Of a stretch of DNA of 64,000 bases, positions 54,184 to 63,891 are shown in pieces (positions within the stretch are counted from its first letter, which is position 1; every line of letters begins with the position of its first letter). The stretch is from Klebsiella sp. RHBSTW-00484 (GTDB lineage Bacteria > Pseudomonadota > Gammaproteobacteria > Enterobacterales > Enterobacteriaceae). The translations under genes and the position numbers were made by a program. The stretch lies in the NCBI RefSeq assembly GCF_013705725.1, contig NZ_CP055481.1, positions 5,332,001-5,396,000 of the forward strand, given 5' to 3'. The notes below the pieces were generated by a model. It searched no databases. It was not told the DNA's origin and saw only the letters and a list, made by a program, of their open reading frames with translations.

Positions 54184-55791
54184 ATGATTGAACTGGATAA
54201 CGATTTGCAGTCCCGGCAAAACGCCCGGGAGCTGGTGCGCAATGCCAAAAAGGCGCAGGCGATTCTGGCCACCTTTTCGCAGCAGCAAATCGACGCCATC
54301 GTGAAGAACGTGGCCCAGGAAGCGGCGCATCATGCCGAAGCGCTGGCGAAAATGGCCGCGGAAGAGACCGGTTTTGGCAACTGGCAGGACAAAGTGCTGA
54401 AGAACCGCTTCGCCTCGCTGCGCGTTTACGACGCAATCAAAGATATGAAGACCGTCGGCATCATTCATGACGATCAAGTGCAAAAGGTGATGGACGTGGG
54501 CGTGCCGCTGGGGGTGATTTGTGCGCTTGTGCCGTCCACCAACCCGACATCCACTGTTATCTACAAAACGCTGATTGCCCTGAAAGCCGGTAACGCCATT
54601 ATCTTCTCGCCGCATCCGGGCGCACGCCAGTGCAGCTGGAAAGCGATTGAGATTGTTAAACGCGCCGCCGAAGCGGCGGGCGCTCCGGCAGGCAGCGTCG
54701 ACGCTATTAGTCAGCTGACCCTCGAAGCCACTTCAGAACTGATGCACAGCAAAGACGTGTCGCTGATTCTGGCCACCGGCGGTGAAGGCATGGTGCGCGC
54801 GGCTTACGCCTCTGGCACCCCAACCATCAGCGGCGGTCCGGGTAACGGCCCGGCGTTTATCGAACGCAGTGCTGATATTCACCATGCGGTGAAAGATATC
54901 ATCACCAGCAAAACCTTCGATAACGGCGTGATCTGCGCCTCCGAGCAGTCAATCATCGTCGAACGCTGCATTTACGACGACGTTCACCGCGAGCTGGAAG
55001 CCCAGGGCGCGTACTTTATGAACGAAAGCGAAGCGGCGAAAATGGCGGCCCTGCTGCTACGTCCGAACGGCGCGATCAACCCGAAAACGGTTGGCAAAAC
55101 CGCGCTGTATCTGAGCCAGATGGCCGGATTCTGCGTTCCGGCCAGCACCCGCGTGCTGATTGCCGAGCAGACCACGGTATCGCACTCCAACCCCTACTCG
55201 CGGGAAAAACTGTGCCCGGTCCTCGGCCTGTACGTGGAAGAAGACTGGAAAGCGGCCTGTCACCGCGTGGTGGAATTACTGACCAACGAAGGCCTCGGCC
55301 ACACGCTGGTGATCCACACCCGCAACCAGGACGTTATCCGCCAGTTCTGCCTCGAAAAACCGGTTAACCGCATCCTGATTAACACCCCGGCGGCCCTCGG
55401 CGGTATCGGCGCGACCACCAATATTACTCCGGCCCTGACTCTGGGCTGCGGCGCGGTAGGCGGCGGTTCCAGCTCCGACAACGTCGGACCGATGAATCTG
55501 CTCAACATCCGCAAAGTGGGCTACGGCGTGCGCTCCATTGATGAACTGCGCGCCCCGAGCAGCCGCCCGGAACCGCAGCCCACCATCGTCAACCCAACGG
55601 ATAACCCGAACCGCAGCATCTTTGATGACGATCGCTTTAACTCCCCGGCAGCAGCAGCGCCAGTGGCTCACGCTACCAGCAGCGCGGATGACCGTTTTGC
55701 TACCGCAGCGACCGCTGGCGCAGACAGCGAGATCAACGAGCAAAACGTGGAGCGCGTCATTCGCCAGGTGCTGGAACGCCTTGGCAAGTAA
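54184..55791 (+). CDS. cutF: CutF, CoA-acylating acetaldehyde dehydrogenase of the microcompartment
   Basis: 535 residues of the EutE/PduP-type family. The nucleophile is Cys251 in NGVICASEQS; no ALDH Glu base is needed for CoA chemistry. A Pro/Ser/Ala-rich linker (about residues 460-510) leads to a C-terminal amphipathic helix, NEQNVERVIRQVLERLGK, with the look of an encapsulation peptide. Converts acetaldehyde from choline cleavage into acetyl-CoA and NADH. Start ATG 54184 has AAGGA seven bases upstream; ATG 54169 would overlap that site. Confidence 0.93.
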   Translation: MIELDNDLQSRQNARELVRNAKKAQAILATFSQQQIDAIVKNVAQEAAHHAEALAKMAAEETGFGNWQDKVLKNRFASLRVYDAIKDMKTVGIIHDDQVQKVMDVGVPLGVICALVPSTNPTSTVIYKTLIALKAGNAIIFSPHPGARQCSWKAIEIVKRAAEAAGAPAGSVDAISQLTLEATSELMHSKDVSLILATGGEGMVRAAYASGTPTISGGPGNGPAFIERSADIHHAVKDIITSKTFDNGVICASEQSIIVERCIYDDVHRELEAQGAYFMNESEAAKMAALLLRPNGAINPKTVGKTALYLSQMAGFCVPASTRVLIAEQTTVSHSNPYSREKLCPVLGLYVEEDWKAACHRVVELLTNEGLGHTLVIHTRNQDVIRQFCLEKPVNRILINTPAALGGIGATTNITPALTLGCGAVGGGSSSDNVGPMNLLNIRKVGYGVRSIDELRAPSSRPEPQPTIVNPTDNPNRSIFDDDRFNSPAAAAPVAHATSSADDRFATAATAGADSEINEQNVERVIRQVLERLGK

Positions 55792-55817
55792 CACATTGAT
55801 ATAAGGCGATAAAAACA

Positions 55818-56075
55818 ATGATTCTCGCAAAGGTAGTTGGACATGTCGTCGCCACGCAGAAGTGCGATGAGCTACGCGGAAGCAACCTGCTGCTGATCAG
55901 CAAATTAGATGATGACCAGCAGCCGATGAAAGACCAGACCTGGGTTGCCGTTGATAGCGTCGGTGCCGGTATGCACGACATCGTGCTGGCGGAAGAGTAT
56001 CTGGCGCTCAACAAAGACCGCTACAAGGCCATGTCGGTGGTTGCCATTGTCGAGAACGTGTTTCGGGACGCTTAA
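55818..56075 (+). CDS. cmcD: BMV (EutN/CcmL) pentameric vertex protein
   Basis: 85 residues, starting MILAKVVGHVVATQK, with the VAVDSVGAGMHDIVLAEE segment typical of EutN/CcmL. Pentamers close the corners of the shell. Twenty-six bases after cutF. Confidence 0.92.
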   Translation: MILAKVVGHVVATQKCDELRGSNLLLISKLDDDQQPMKDQTWVAVDSVGAGMHDIVLAEEYLALNKDRYKAMSVVAIVENVFRDA

Positions 56076-56089
56076 GGAGTCAATAGCCA

Positions 56090-57232
56090 ATGAGTGAATT
56101 TTTGCTGAAACCGCGGATCCGCTTTGGTCAGGACGCGCTTTCCATCCTGAACGAGCTGCCCGCCCGCAACGTGCTGCTGGTTACCGACCAGGCGATGGTC
56201 AAATTTGGCCTCGCCGATCGCGTCACGCAGATCTTGCGCTCACGCGGCATCGCCTCCCAGATCTGGGGCGACGTGGTCGCCGACCCGGATATCGCCACCG
56301 TGGTGCGCGGGATGAAGCGGATGGATAACAGCTATCCGGATCTGGTTATCGCACTGGGCGGCGGTTCGGTGATTGATGCAGCCAAAGCGGTTATTTTCGC
56401 CCTGGCGCAAACCCGTCCGGACGCTCACCGCGAGCCGCCTTGCTTCGTGGCGATCCCCACCACCAGCGGCACCGGTTCGGAAGTCACCGCCTTTTCGGTA
56501 GTGAAGGCCCACGCCGAGAAGCTGGTGCTGGTGGACCCGTCGTTGCTGCCGGATATCGCTATTCTCGACCCGGCGCTGGTGGCCTCTGTGCCGCCCGCAA
56601 TCACCGCCGATACCGGAATGGACGTGCTGTGCCATGCGCTGGAGGCCTATGTCTCCCGCGCCGCCAGTGACTTTTCCGATGCGCTGGCTGAAAAGGTGGT
56701 GCAGCAGGTGTTTCGCTACCTGCCGACCTGCTGGCGCAACGGTCACGATCTGCTGGCACGAGAAAAAATGCACAACGCCTCCTGCATGGCGGGCATGGCT
56801 TTCACCAACGCGTCACTCGGCATCACCCACAGCCTGGCCCACGCGCTCGGCGGTGTTTTCCGCGTACCGCATGGCCGTGCCAACGCGTTGCTGATGGCGG
56901 AAGTGGTGGCCTGGAATGCGGATTATCAAGGGCTGTGCGATACCGATGCCGCCCGCAAATACGCCCGATTAGCCCATCTGCTGGACCTGCCTGTGGCCAC
57001 GACCCGCCAGGGCGTCACCAGCCTGCTGGTCGCCATTCAGGCGCTAAAAGACGAAATGACCATGCCGGTCGGCATTGGTGATACCGGTGTTGATGCGGCT
57101 GATTTTGACCGTCGTCTGGCAGAGATGGTCGGCCAGGCGCTGCGCGACAGCTGTACGCCGACGAACCCACGCGCGCCGGACGCTCACGCACTTACCGAAC
57201 TCTATCGCCGGGCGTGGACCGGTAACGCCTGA
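56090..57232 (+). CDS. cutO: CutO, iron-type alcohol dehydrogenase of the microcompartment
   Basis: 380 residues of the group III (Fe-dependent) alcohol dehydrogenase family. NAD-binding [13 protein letters not shown]; metal ligands in the segments [12 protein letters not shown] and HSLAHALGG and the downstream VPHGRANA. It reduces acetaldehyde to ethanol, recycling NADH made by CutF inside the shell. Starts 14 bases after the BMV gene. Confidence 0.92.
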   Translation: MSEFLLKPRIRFGQDALSILNELPARNVLLVTDQAMVKFGLADRVTQILRSRGIASQIWGDVVADPDIATVVRGMKRMDNSYPDLVIALGGGSVIDAAKAVIFALAQTRPDAHREPPCFVAIPTTSGTGSEVTAFSVVKAHAEKLVLVDPSLLPDIAILDPALVASVPPAITADTGMDVLCHALEAYVSRAASDFSDALAEKVVQQVFRYLPTCWRNGHDLLAREKMHNASCMAGMAFTNASLGITHSLAHALGGVFRVPHGRANALLMAEVVAWNADYQGLCDTDAARKYARLAHLLDLPVATTRQGVTSLLVAIQALKDEMTMPVGIGDTGVDAADFDRRLAEMVGQALRDSCTPTNPRAPDAHALTELYRRAWTGNA

Positions 57233-57257
57233 TAACAAGAACTGGAGAACCTTACCC

Positions 57258-60200
57258 ATGGCACACTACAGCTTAACGCCGCGCGTCAAAGTGTTGGCAG
57301 AACGTTTACTCTCACAAAAAAGCACCCTGTGCACCGAACATGCCACCACGCTGAGCGCCCTTGATGGCGATATCGCGGGCATTCCCGCCGCCGTCAAACC
57401 CGCGCGCCGTTTCTATGAGCTGATGCGCCAATTGCCGCTGTGCATCAGCGCCGACGAACTGATCGTCGGCAACCAGACCCGTAAGCCGCACGGGGCGATT
57501 TTCCACGACGAAAGCGCCGCCCAGCGCCCTTCGGCATTCCAGTTCCTTAATCTTAGCAACGACCTGGATTCACCCGACTACAAACTGGTGGTCGAAAAAG
57601 GCGTGCTGGCGATTAAACACCAACTGGAAGAGAAAACCCGCGCGCTGGGCAGCGCGGTCAGCCGCAGCGGCATGGACGAAGTCAACGGCTGTCGTGCAGC
57701 GATTTACGCCTGCGACGCGCTGATGGCGCTGGCGCAAAACCTGGCCAATAGCGCCGAAACGCTCGCTGCCAGCGAAACCAACGCTTACCGCAAGGCGGAG
57801 TTGTTAGAGAGCGCAGCTATTCTGCACCACGTTCCGGCTCACCCGGCGCGCAGTTTCAAAGAAGCCTGCCAGGCGTTCTACCTGTTCCAACTGGCGCTCC
57901 AGTTGGACAACGGCAGCTACGCGGTCAACCCGGAAGGGGCCGACAAAGCCCTGCTGCCTTACTACCAGCACGATATCAACAGCGGTGCGCTGTCTCAGCA
58001 GCAGGCGTATGAAATCGTCGAGTCTTTGTGGTTCAAATTGGCTGAACTGAGTGAAGTCCGCGCCGCCAGCGCCATCGACGGTTATCCGATGTTTGATGCC
58101 CTACTCCACGGCGCGAGCCTTGAGAATGCGCGCATCAACGAACTCTCCGATATGTTCCTCAGCGCGCAGCACAACCTGAGCGCCCTACATCTGCCGGTGC
58201 GTCTGTTCAGCGGCGCGAAGCCCGTTTGTGCCGCGCCGTTTGCCGCCTGTAGCGAAACGCCAGCGGCAGAAGGTTTAACCCCGCGTATGCAGCGTCTGCG
58301 CAACCACTACCTGACCGTACGGCCGAGCGTTTCTATTTACCGCGCGCTGGCCTTTACCGAAGTGGTGAAAGCCAACCCAGGGATGCCAACCATTCTGCTG
58401 CGCGCCAAAGCGTTCCGTCACGCCTGCGAAACCGCGCCAATTCTGATTCAGGACGACGAGCTGATCGTCGGCCATCCATGCGGCAAGCCGCGTGCAGGCG
58501 CGTTCTCGCCGGATATCGCCTGGCGCTGGGTACGCGACGAGCTCGACACCATGAGCACCCGTCCACAGGATCCGTTTGAAATCAGCGAAGCCGACAAAAA
58601 GACCATCCGCGAAGAGATCGTGCCGTTCTGGGAAGGCCGTTCGCTGGATGAGATCTGTGAAGCACAGTACCGTGAAGCGGGCGTGTGGTCATTTAGCGGC
58701 GAAACCTTCGTCAGCGACCTCTCCTATCACCAGATCAACGGCGGCGGCGACACCTGCCCGGGCTACGACGTGCTGCTGTTCACCAAAGGGATGAACGGCA
58801 TTAAAGCCGATGCCGAGGCGCATCTCGCCAGCCTTAGCATGGAAAACCCGGAAGATATCGACCGCATTTACTACTACAAAGCGGCGATTGAAACCTGTGA
58901 AGGGGTGGTGAGCTACGCGCACCGCATCGCCGCGCGCGCCCGCGAACTGGCAGCCGTAGAGCAGAACGCCCAGCGTCGCGCCGAACTGCTGACCATCGCC
59001 GAAGTGAACCAGAACGTCCCGGCTAATCCGCCGAAAACCTTGCAGGAAGCGCTGCAAAGTATCTGGACCGTGGAATCGCTGTTTGAAATTGAAGAGAACC
59101 AGACCGGCCTGTCGCTGGGTCGCGTTGACCAGTACTGCTACCCAATGTTTGAAGCCGATATTCGCGAAGGCCGCCTGACCCACGACAGCGCGCTGGAGAT
59201 GATGCAGGCATTTATCATCAAATGTGCCGAACTGATGTGGATGTCCAGCGAGCTGGGCGCGAAATACTTCGCCGGATATCAGCCGTTTATCAACCTGACC
59301 GTTGGCGGCCAGAAGCGTTCCGGCGGTGATGCCTGTAACGACCTGACCTACCTGATTATGGACGCCGTGCGCTTTGTGAAAGTTTACCAGCCGTCGCTGG
59401 CCTGCCGTATTCACAACCAGTCGCCGCAGAAGTACATGGAAAAAATCGTCGATGTGGTGAAAGCGGGCATGGGTTTCCCGGCCTGTCACTTCGATGACTC
59501 GCATATCAAGATGATGCTGCGCAAAGGCTTCGATTTTGAAGACGCGCGCGACTACTGCCTGATGGGCTGCGTCGAGCCGCAAAAATCCGGCCGCATCTAC
59601 CAGTGGACTTCTACCGGTTATACCCAGTGGCCGATTGCCATCGAGTTCGTCTTAAACCGTGGTCGCATGGTGTTGTTTGATAGCTATCAGGGGCTGGATA
59701 CCGGCGACCTGCGTGACCTGCACACTTTCGAAGAGTTCGATGCGGCAGTGAAAAAGCAGATTGCCCATATTGTTCGCCTGTCAGCTATCGGTACGGTTAT
59801 CAGCCAACGCGTACACCGCGACGTGGCACCGAAGCCGCTGATGTCGCTGCTGGTGGAAGGCTGTATGGAGCAAGGTAAAGACGTCGCCGCCGGTGGCGCG
59901 ATGGTCAACCACGGGCCGGGGCTGATCTTCTCCGGGCTAGCAACTTATGTCGACTCCCTCGCCGCGATCCGCAAGCTGGTGTATGAAGATAAAAAATACA
60001 CCCTTGAGCAGATGCGCGATGCGATGCTGGCCAACTTCGAAGGCTTTGAAGGCCTGCGCCGCGACTGCCTGAACGCGCCGAAATACGGTAACGATGATAA
60101 CTACGTTGACCAGTACGCACTGGATATCACCGAGTGGACCGAGCGCGAGTGCCGCAAGTACCAGATGCTCTACTCGACCCTGAGCCACGGCACCCTGTCT

Positions 60201-60644
60201 ATTTCCAACAACACGCCAATCGGTGAGCTGACCAACGCCACGCCGAACGGGCGTCTGGCGTGGATGCCGCTTTCTGACGGCATCAGCCCAACCCAGGGCG
60301 CAGATAAACAAGGCCCGACCGCCATCATCAAGTCGGTAAGCAAGATGAACGTGGAGACCATGAACATCGGCATGGTACACAACTTCAAGTTCCTCAAAGG
60401 CTTGCTGGATACCCCGGAAGGACGCCACGGCCTGATTACGCTGCTGCGCACCGCGTCGATTCTTGGCAACGGCCAGATGCAGTTCAGCTATGTCGATAAT
60501 GAAGTGCTGAAAAAAGCGCAGCAGGAGCCGGAAAAATACCGCGACCTGATCGTCCGCGTGGCGGGCTATAGCGCCTACTTCGTCGAACTGTGCAAAGAAG
60601 TTCAGGACGAAATCATCAGCCGTACGGTGATTGAGAAGTTCTGA
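57258..60644 (+). CDS. cutC: CutC, choline trimethylamine-lyase (type II, 1128 residues)
   Basis: Glycyl radical enzyme that cleaves choline to trimethylamine and acetaldehyde. Catalytic residues are Cys771 and Glu773 in GCVEP and Gly1103 in RVAGYSAYF; the choline-site GGDTCPGYD is present. At 1128 residues it is the long (type II) form of Klebsiella and E. coli, with about 335 extra N-terminal residues. That extension is itself similar to the core: [15 protein letters not shown] (residue 66) mirrors [16 protein letters not shown] (about 400), and [17 protein letters not shown] (about 181) mirrors [17 protein letters not shown] (about 576). I start at ATG 57258 ([11 protein letters not shown]); the longer open reading overlaps cutO and is not used. 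Likely encapsulated. Confidence 0.96.
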   Translation: MAHYSLTPRVKVLAERLLSQKSTLCTEHATTLSALDGDIAGIPAAVKPARRFYELMRQLPLCISADELIVGNQTRKPHGAIFHDESAAQRPSAFQFLNLSNDLDSPDYKLVVEKGVLAIKHQLEEKTRALGSAVSRSGMDEVNGCRAAIYACDALMALAQNLANSAETLAASETNAYRKAELLESAAILHHVPAHPARSFKEACQAFYLFQLALQLDNGSYAVNPEGADKALLPYYQHDINSGALSQQQAYEIVESLWFKLAELSEVRAASAIDGYPMFDALLHGASLENARINELSDMFLSAQHNLSALHLPVRLFSGAKPVCAAPFAACSETPAAEGLTPRMQRLRNHYLTVRPSVSIYRALAFTEVVKANPGMPTILLRAKAFRHACETAPILIQDDELIVGHPCGKPRAGAFSPDIAWRWVRDELDTMSTRPQDPFEISEADKKTIREEIVPFWEGRSLDEICEAQYREAGVWSFSGETFVSDLSYHQINGGGDTCPGYDVLLFTKGMNGIKADAEAHLASLSMENPEDIDRIYYYKAAIETCEGVVSYAHRIAARARELAAVEQNAQRRAELLTIAEVNQNVPANPPKTLQEALQSIWTVESLFEIEENQTGLSLGRVDQYCYPMFEADIREGRLTHDSALEMMQAFIIKCAELMWMSSELGAKYFAGYQPFINLTVGGQKRSGGDACNDLTYLIMDAVRFVKVYQPSLACRIHNQSPQKYMEKIVDVVKAGMGFPACHFDDSHIKMMLRKGFDFEDARDYCLMGCVEPQKSGRIYQWTSTGYTQWPIAIEFVLNRGRMVLFDSYQGLDTGDLRDLHTFEEFDAAVKKQIAHIVRLSAIGTVISQRVHRDVAPKPLMSLLVEGCMEQGKDVAAGGAMVNHGPGLIFSGLATYVDSLAAIRKLVYEDKKYTLEQMRDAMLANFEGFEGLRRDCLNAPKYGNDDNYVDQYALDITEWTERECRKYQMLYSTLSHGTLSISNNTPIGELTNATPNGRLAWMPLSDGISPTQGADKQGPTAIIKSVSKMNVETMNIGMVHNFKFLKGLLDTPEGRHGLITLLRTASILGNGQMQFSYVDNEVLKKAQQEPEKYRDLIVRVAGYSAYFVELCKEVQDEIISRTVIEKF

Positions 60645-60701
60645 TAAAAAACACGGACGTATTTGGACAAGGATGTCCCGATCGTATTTCTGGAGGTAAA
60701 T

Positions 60702-61649
60702 GTGAGCGCAAAACAAGAATTAACCGGGCGAATTTTCAATATTCAGAAATATTCGATTTATGACGGTGATGGAATTCGCACGCTGGTTTTTTTTAAAGGC
60801 TGCAATATACGCTGCCCGTGGTGCGCCAACCCGGAAGGGCTGAATAGCCAGTTTCAGGTGATGTTTTCGCAGGATAAATGCATTAACTGCGGCGATTGCG
60901 TCAACGTCTGCCCGGTGGGTATTCATTATCGGGCGGAAGAAAATGGCGAAATGAAGCACTTCGTCAACCGCAATAAAGATTGCATCGGCTGTCGCAAGTG
61001 CGAAGAAATTTGCACCCAGAGCGCGCTGGATATTATGGGCAAAGATGTCACCGTCAGCGAGCTGATGGAAATCATCATGCAGGATTATGATTTTTATATC
61101 GCTTCCGGCGGTGGCGTCACCATCGGCGGCGGCGAGATGAGCCTGCAAACCGATTTTGCCGTCGCGCTATTTAGCGAATGCAAAAAGATGATGCTCAATA
61201 CCGCTGTTGAAACCCAGGGTACAACCCCGCTGGCTAATTATCAAAAGCTGGCGCCGGTAACCGATACCTTCCTGTTCGATATTAAGCAAATTAATAGCGA
61301 GCACCATAAAGCCTTATTTGGCATTGGCAACGAAGGGATTCGCCGCAATCTGGAATGGCTGGTTGATTCGGGCGCTAACGTGATTGTGCGGATGCCGCTG
61401 GTGCGCGGTTATAACGACTCATGGGAGGCCATTACCGGGGCCATTGATTATGTGCAGAAACTGGCGAAGCGCGGCAATATTCGCCGCATCGACATGCTGC
61501 CGTACCACCAACTAGGGCGTAAGAAATATGAGCGACTGGAGATGCCCTACCCCATTACCCAGGACCCGACTTATTCCGCCGAAGAGTTGAACCGGCTGGA
61601 AACGTTCTTCACGCAGTTTGATTTTGACATTCGCTTAGTTCGTCACTAA
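60702..61649 (+). CDS. cutD: CutD, glycyl-radical activating enzyme (radical SAM)
   Basis: 315 residues. The radical-SAM cysteines are in GCNIRCPWC; an inserted ferredoxin-like domain has two Cys sets (CINCGDCVNVCP, CIGCRKCEEIC). GGGEMSLQ is the SAM-binding GGE segment. It installs the radical on CutC Gly1103. Starts at GTG 60702, five bases after GGAGG, matching known CutD; the reading upstream of it is not used. Confidence 0.95.
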   Translation: MSAKQELTGRIFNIQKYSIYDGDGIRTLVFFKGCNIRCPWCANPEGLNSQFQVMFSQDKCINCGDCVNVCPVGIHYRAEENGEMKHFVNRNKDCIGCRKCEEICTQSALDIMGKDVTVSELMEIIMQDYDFYIASGGGVTIGGGEMSLQTDFAVALFSECKKMMLNTAVETQGTTPLANYQKLAPVTDTFLFDIKQINSEHHKALFGIGNEGIRRNLEWLVDSGANVIVRMPLVRGYNDSWEAITGAIDYVQKLAKRGNIRRIDMLPYHQLGRKKYERLEMPYPITQDPTYSAEELNRLETFFTQFDFDIRLVRH

Positions 61650-61660
61650 AGGAGCCGATA

Positions 61661-62125
61661 ATGAAAAGTTTAGGCGTCATTGAAACGCGAGGGTTAGTCG
61701 CCGCCATACAAGCCGTGGACGCCGCCTGTAAAAGCGCAGGCGTGACCTGCATCGGCTACCGCAAAGTCGGTTCGGGGCTGGTGAGCGTCTGCTTTGAAGG
61801 GGAAATCAGCGCGATTCACACCGCCATCGAGCGCGGCATGGTTGTCGCCACTGCTATCGATCCGCAGGCCCGCTCTCTGGTGATCGCTCGCCCTGAGCGC
61901 TGCGTGGTCGAAGCCCTGAGCAGTTTAAAAGGCCACCCGCCGCGCGCTGAGGCCAAAGTCGACGCACCGGTTGAAATTAAAGATGAAGTCGGAGCTGAAG
62001 CCGACGAGCCGCTCCCGGCGGAAAAAAAGGACGCGGAAGAACCCGTCGCCCCGCCCACAGCGCAGCCCGCACCGGTCCCGTCGGAAGATAAAAACCCGGC
62101 GATGAGGAAAGGGAAGAAGGCATGA
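61661..62125 (+). CDS. cmcE: BMC shell protein with C-terminal extension
   Basis: 154 residues: a divergent BMC domain (MKSLGVIETRGLVAAIQAVD; pore loop KVGSGLVS) followed from about residue 95 by a low-complexity tail rich in Ala, Glu, Pro and Lys. Such tails are thought to link cargo or other shell parts. The stop overlaps the start of the next gene (ATGA). The symbol follows E. coli 536 by position. Confidence 0.9.
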   Translation: MKSLGVIETRGLVAAIQAVDAACKSAGVTCIGYRKVGSGLVSVCFEGEISAIHTAIERGMVVATAIDPQARSLVIARPERCVVEALSSLKGHPPRAEAKVDAPVEIKDEVGAEADEPLPAEKKDAEEPVAPPTAQPAPVPSEDKNPAMRKGKKA

Positions 62126-62742
62126 TCGATACTCTGCTACATGAAAAAATCGCCGCCCGCCTGAGCCATGTTTCTCCGGCTATCCCGGTCGGCATCTCTA
62201 ACCGCCACGTGCATCTGGCGCAGCAGGACGTCGAAGCTCTGTTCGGTAAGGGTTATGCCCTGACGCCGTTTAAGCCGCTGCGCCAACCGGGGCAGTTCGC
62301 CGCCCAGGAGTGCGTCACCGTGGTTGGTCCGAAAGGCTCACTGACTAACGTTCGCGTGCTCGGCCCGACGCGCCCGGTTTCGCAGCTGGAAATCTCCCGT
62401 GCCGACTGCTTTACCCTCGGCGTCAAGGCGCCGGTTCGCGAATCGGGTCAACTAGAGAACGCGGGCAGCGCATTGCTGATAGGCCCGGCAGGCCACGTCG
62501 AACTGCACTCTCAGGTGATCTGCGCCTGGCGGCATATTCATATGTCACCGCAGGACGCCCGCCAGTTGAATGTCGCTAACGGTCAAAAGGTCAGCGTGCG
62601 CAGCGACGGCGAGCGCCAGCTGACTTTCGATGAAGTGGTAGTGCGGGTGCGCGAAGACTTTGCGCTGGAGTTTCATATTGATACCGAAGAGGCCAACGCC
62701 GCCGGATTGAAAAACGGCGCGCAGGTCACGCTCATCGGTTAA
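62122..62742 (+). CDS. cutH: CutH, PduL-type phosphotransacylase
   Basis: 206 residues of the PduL family. Zinc-site histidines in VGISNRHVHLA and ICAWRHIHMSP are in the two repeated beta-barrel halves. It converts acetyl-CoA to acetyl phosphate, regenerating CoA inside the shell and feeding ATP formation. A short N-terminal helix (IDTLLHEKIAARL) may be an encapsulation signal. Confidence 0.92.
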   Translation: MIDTLLHEKIAARLSHVSPAIPVGISNRHVHLAQQDVEALFGKGYALTPFKPLRQPGQFAAQECVTVVGPKGSLTNVRVLGPTRPVSQLEISRADCFTLGVKAPVRESGQLENAGSALLIGPAGHVELHSQVICAWRHIHMSPQDARQLNVANGQKVSVRSDGERQLTFDEVVVRVREDFALEFHIDTEEANAAGLKNGAQVTLIG

Positions 62743-62754
62743 CGGAGGCCCGCC

Positions 62755-63441
62755 ATGACTGACCAACAGATTGAATGCCTGGTTGAACGCATACTCCAAC
62801 GCCTGAAACCGCCGGTACTGGTAATGGTGGCCGCCGCAACGGGATATCGGCATGCCATTAGTCAGCGGCTGGCGAGCTGCGGCGAAAGTCTGCATCTGGC
62901 GCTGGATAGCGGGATTGAAGACGGTGAGCAGTGGCAGGCTCTGGGTAAAACGCTGCCTGCGGCCGACTGGCAAGATACGCTGCCTTCGGTCCCGTACAAA
63001 GCGCTGCTGCTGCCGTTTCTCGATTATCCGCTGGCAGCAGATCTGGTGAATGGCTCCCTGCACAGCCCGCTTGCCCGGCGCGTGCATGATGCCCTGCTAA
63101 GCGGCCTGCCGGTGCTGGCGCTGCGCTACCATTGCGACCCCGCCAGCGAACTGAACCAGCTACTGGGCGCGCAGCCGAACTCTGCTTACGCCGGGCATAT
63201 GCAGGCCACGCTTGCCCGCCTGGCGGACTGCGGCGTCACGCTGTGTACCATGAATGAGCTGCTGGAAAGACTGGCGTCAGGTAGCGAAGCAGCGCCGGTA
63301 CTGACGAGTACCATGCGGCGTTATCTCACTGTCACAGACGTGGTGAATAATCCAGCGCTGGCTTCAACACCGCAAGCACAGCTGACCGATGCCGCGATCG
63401 ATTTTTTAAAAAACAGAAAAAAAGAACCTTACCTTAAATAG
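62755..63441 (+). CDS. Uncharacterised microcompartment-associated protein (PduM/flavoprotein-like)
   Basis: 228 residues. An N-terminal amphipathic helix (QQIECLVERILQRLKPP) resembles an encapsulation peptide. The middle has a possible Rossmann-like strand pattern (VLVMVAAATGY and ALLLPFLDYPLAADLV), and the C-terminus ends in a basic helix. This combination recalls PduM-type or flavoprotein-like accessory proteins of glycyl-radical microcompartments, but no decisive motif is visible. Twelve bases after cutH, so part of the operon. Confidence 0.72.
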   Translation: MTDQQIECLVERILQRLKPPVLVMVAAATGYRHAISQRLASCGESLHLALDSGIEDGEQWQALGKTLPAADWQDTLPSVPYKALLLPFLDYPLAADLVNGSLHSPLARRVHDALLSGLPVLALRYHCDPASELNQLLGAQPNSAYAGHMQATLARLADCGVTLCTMNELLERLASGSEAAPVLTSTMRRYLTVTDVVNNPALASTPQAQLTDAAIDFLKNRKKEPYLK

Positions 63442-63460
63442 TAAACCCGGAGTTTAACTT

Positions 63461-63874
63461 ATGTCTTCAAAAACAAAGTGTTGGCTATGGATGTTGTTGG
63501 TTATTGTTTCCGAAACCTCAGCCACGTCCACCCTCAAAATGTTCGGTAGCAGTGAAGGTACCACCAAAATGCTGCTGCTCGGACTGCTGATTGTTCTCTA
63601 TTGCACTTGCTACTACTCGCTATCACGGGCGGTAAAAGATATCCCTGTTGGCCTGGCCTACGCCACCTGGTCCGGCACCGGCATTCTGGTCGTTTCCACC
63701 CTGGGTATGGCTTTCTACGGTCAGCATCCGGACACCGCCGCCATTATCGGCATGGCAATCATCGCCAGCGGCATCGTGATCATGAACCTGTTTTCCAAAA
63801 TGGGCAGCGAAGAGAGCGCGGAAGCGCCTGCTGAGCCGGTCGCTTCATCTATGGACAAAAAAGTCGCCAACTAA
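63461..63874 (+). CDS. SMR-family transporter subunit 1
   Basis: 137 residues with four membrane helices. The SMR glutamate is in WMLLVIVSETSATSTLK. The GLAYATWSGTGI stretch is the family's TM3 signature. A longer hydrophilic C-terminal tail than EmrE (about 25 residues) ends in KKVAN. Followed 17 bases later by a second SMR gene, so the two probably form an asymmetric dimer that moves a quaternary or tertiary amine such as choline or trimethylamine (inference). Confidence 0.88.
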   Translation: MSSKTKCWLWMLLVIVSETSATSTLKMFGSSEGTTKMLLLGLLIVLYCTCYYSLSRAVKDIPVGLAYATWSGTGILVVSTLGMAFYGQHPDTAAIIGMAIIASGIVIMNLFSKMGSEESAEAPAEPVASSMDKKVAN

Positions 63875-63891
63875 CAGGAAAGGAAAAGCAT

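Noticed and set aside
57075..57257. Longer start for CutC extending back into cutO
   Set aside because: The extension reads the end of cutO in another frame and has no ribosome site; ATG 57258 gives the known 1128-residue length, with Cys771 and Gly1103 at the Klebsiella positions.
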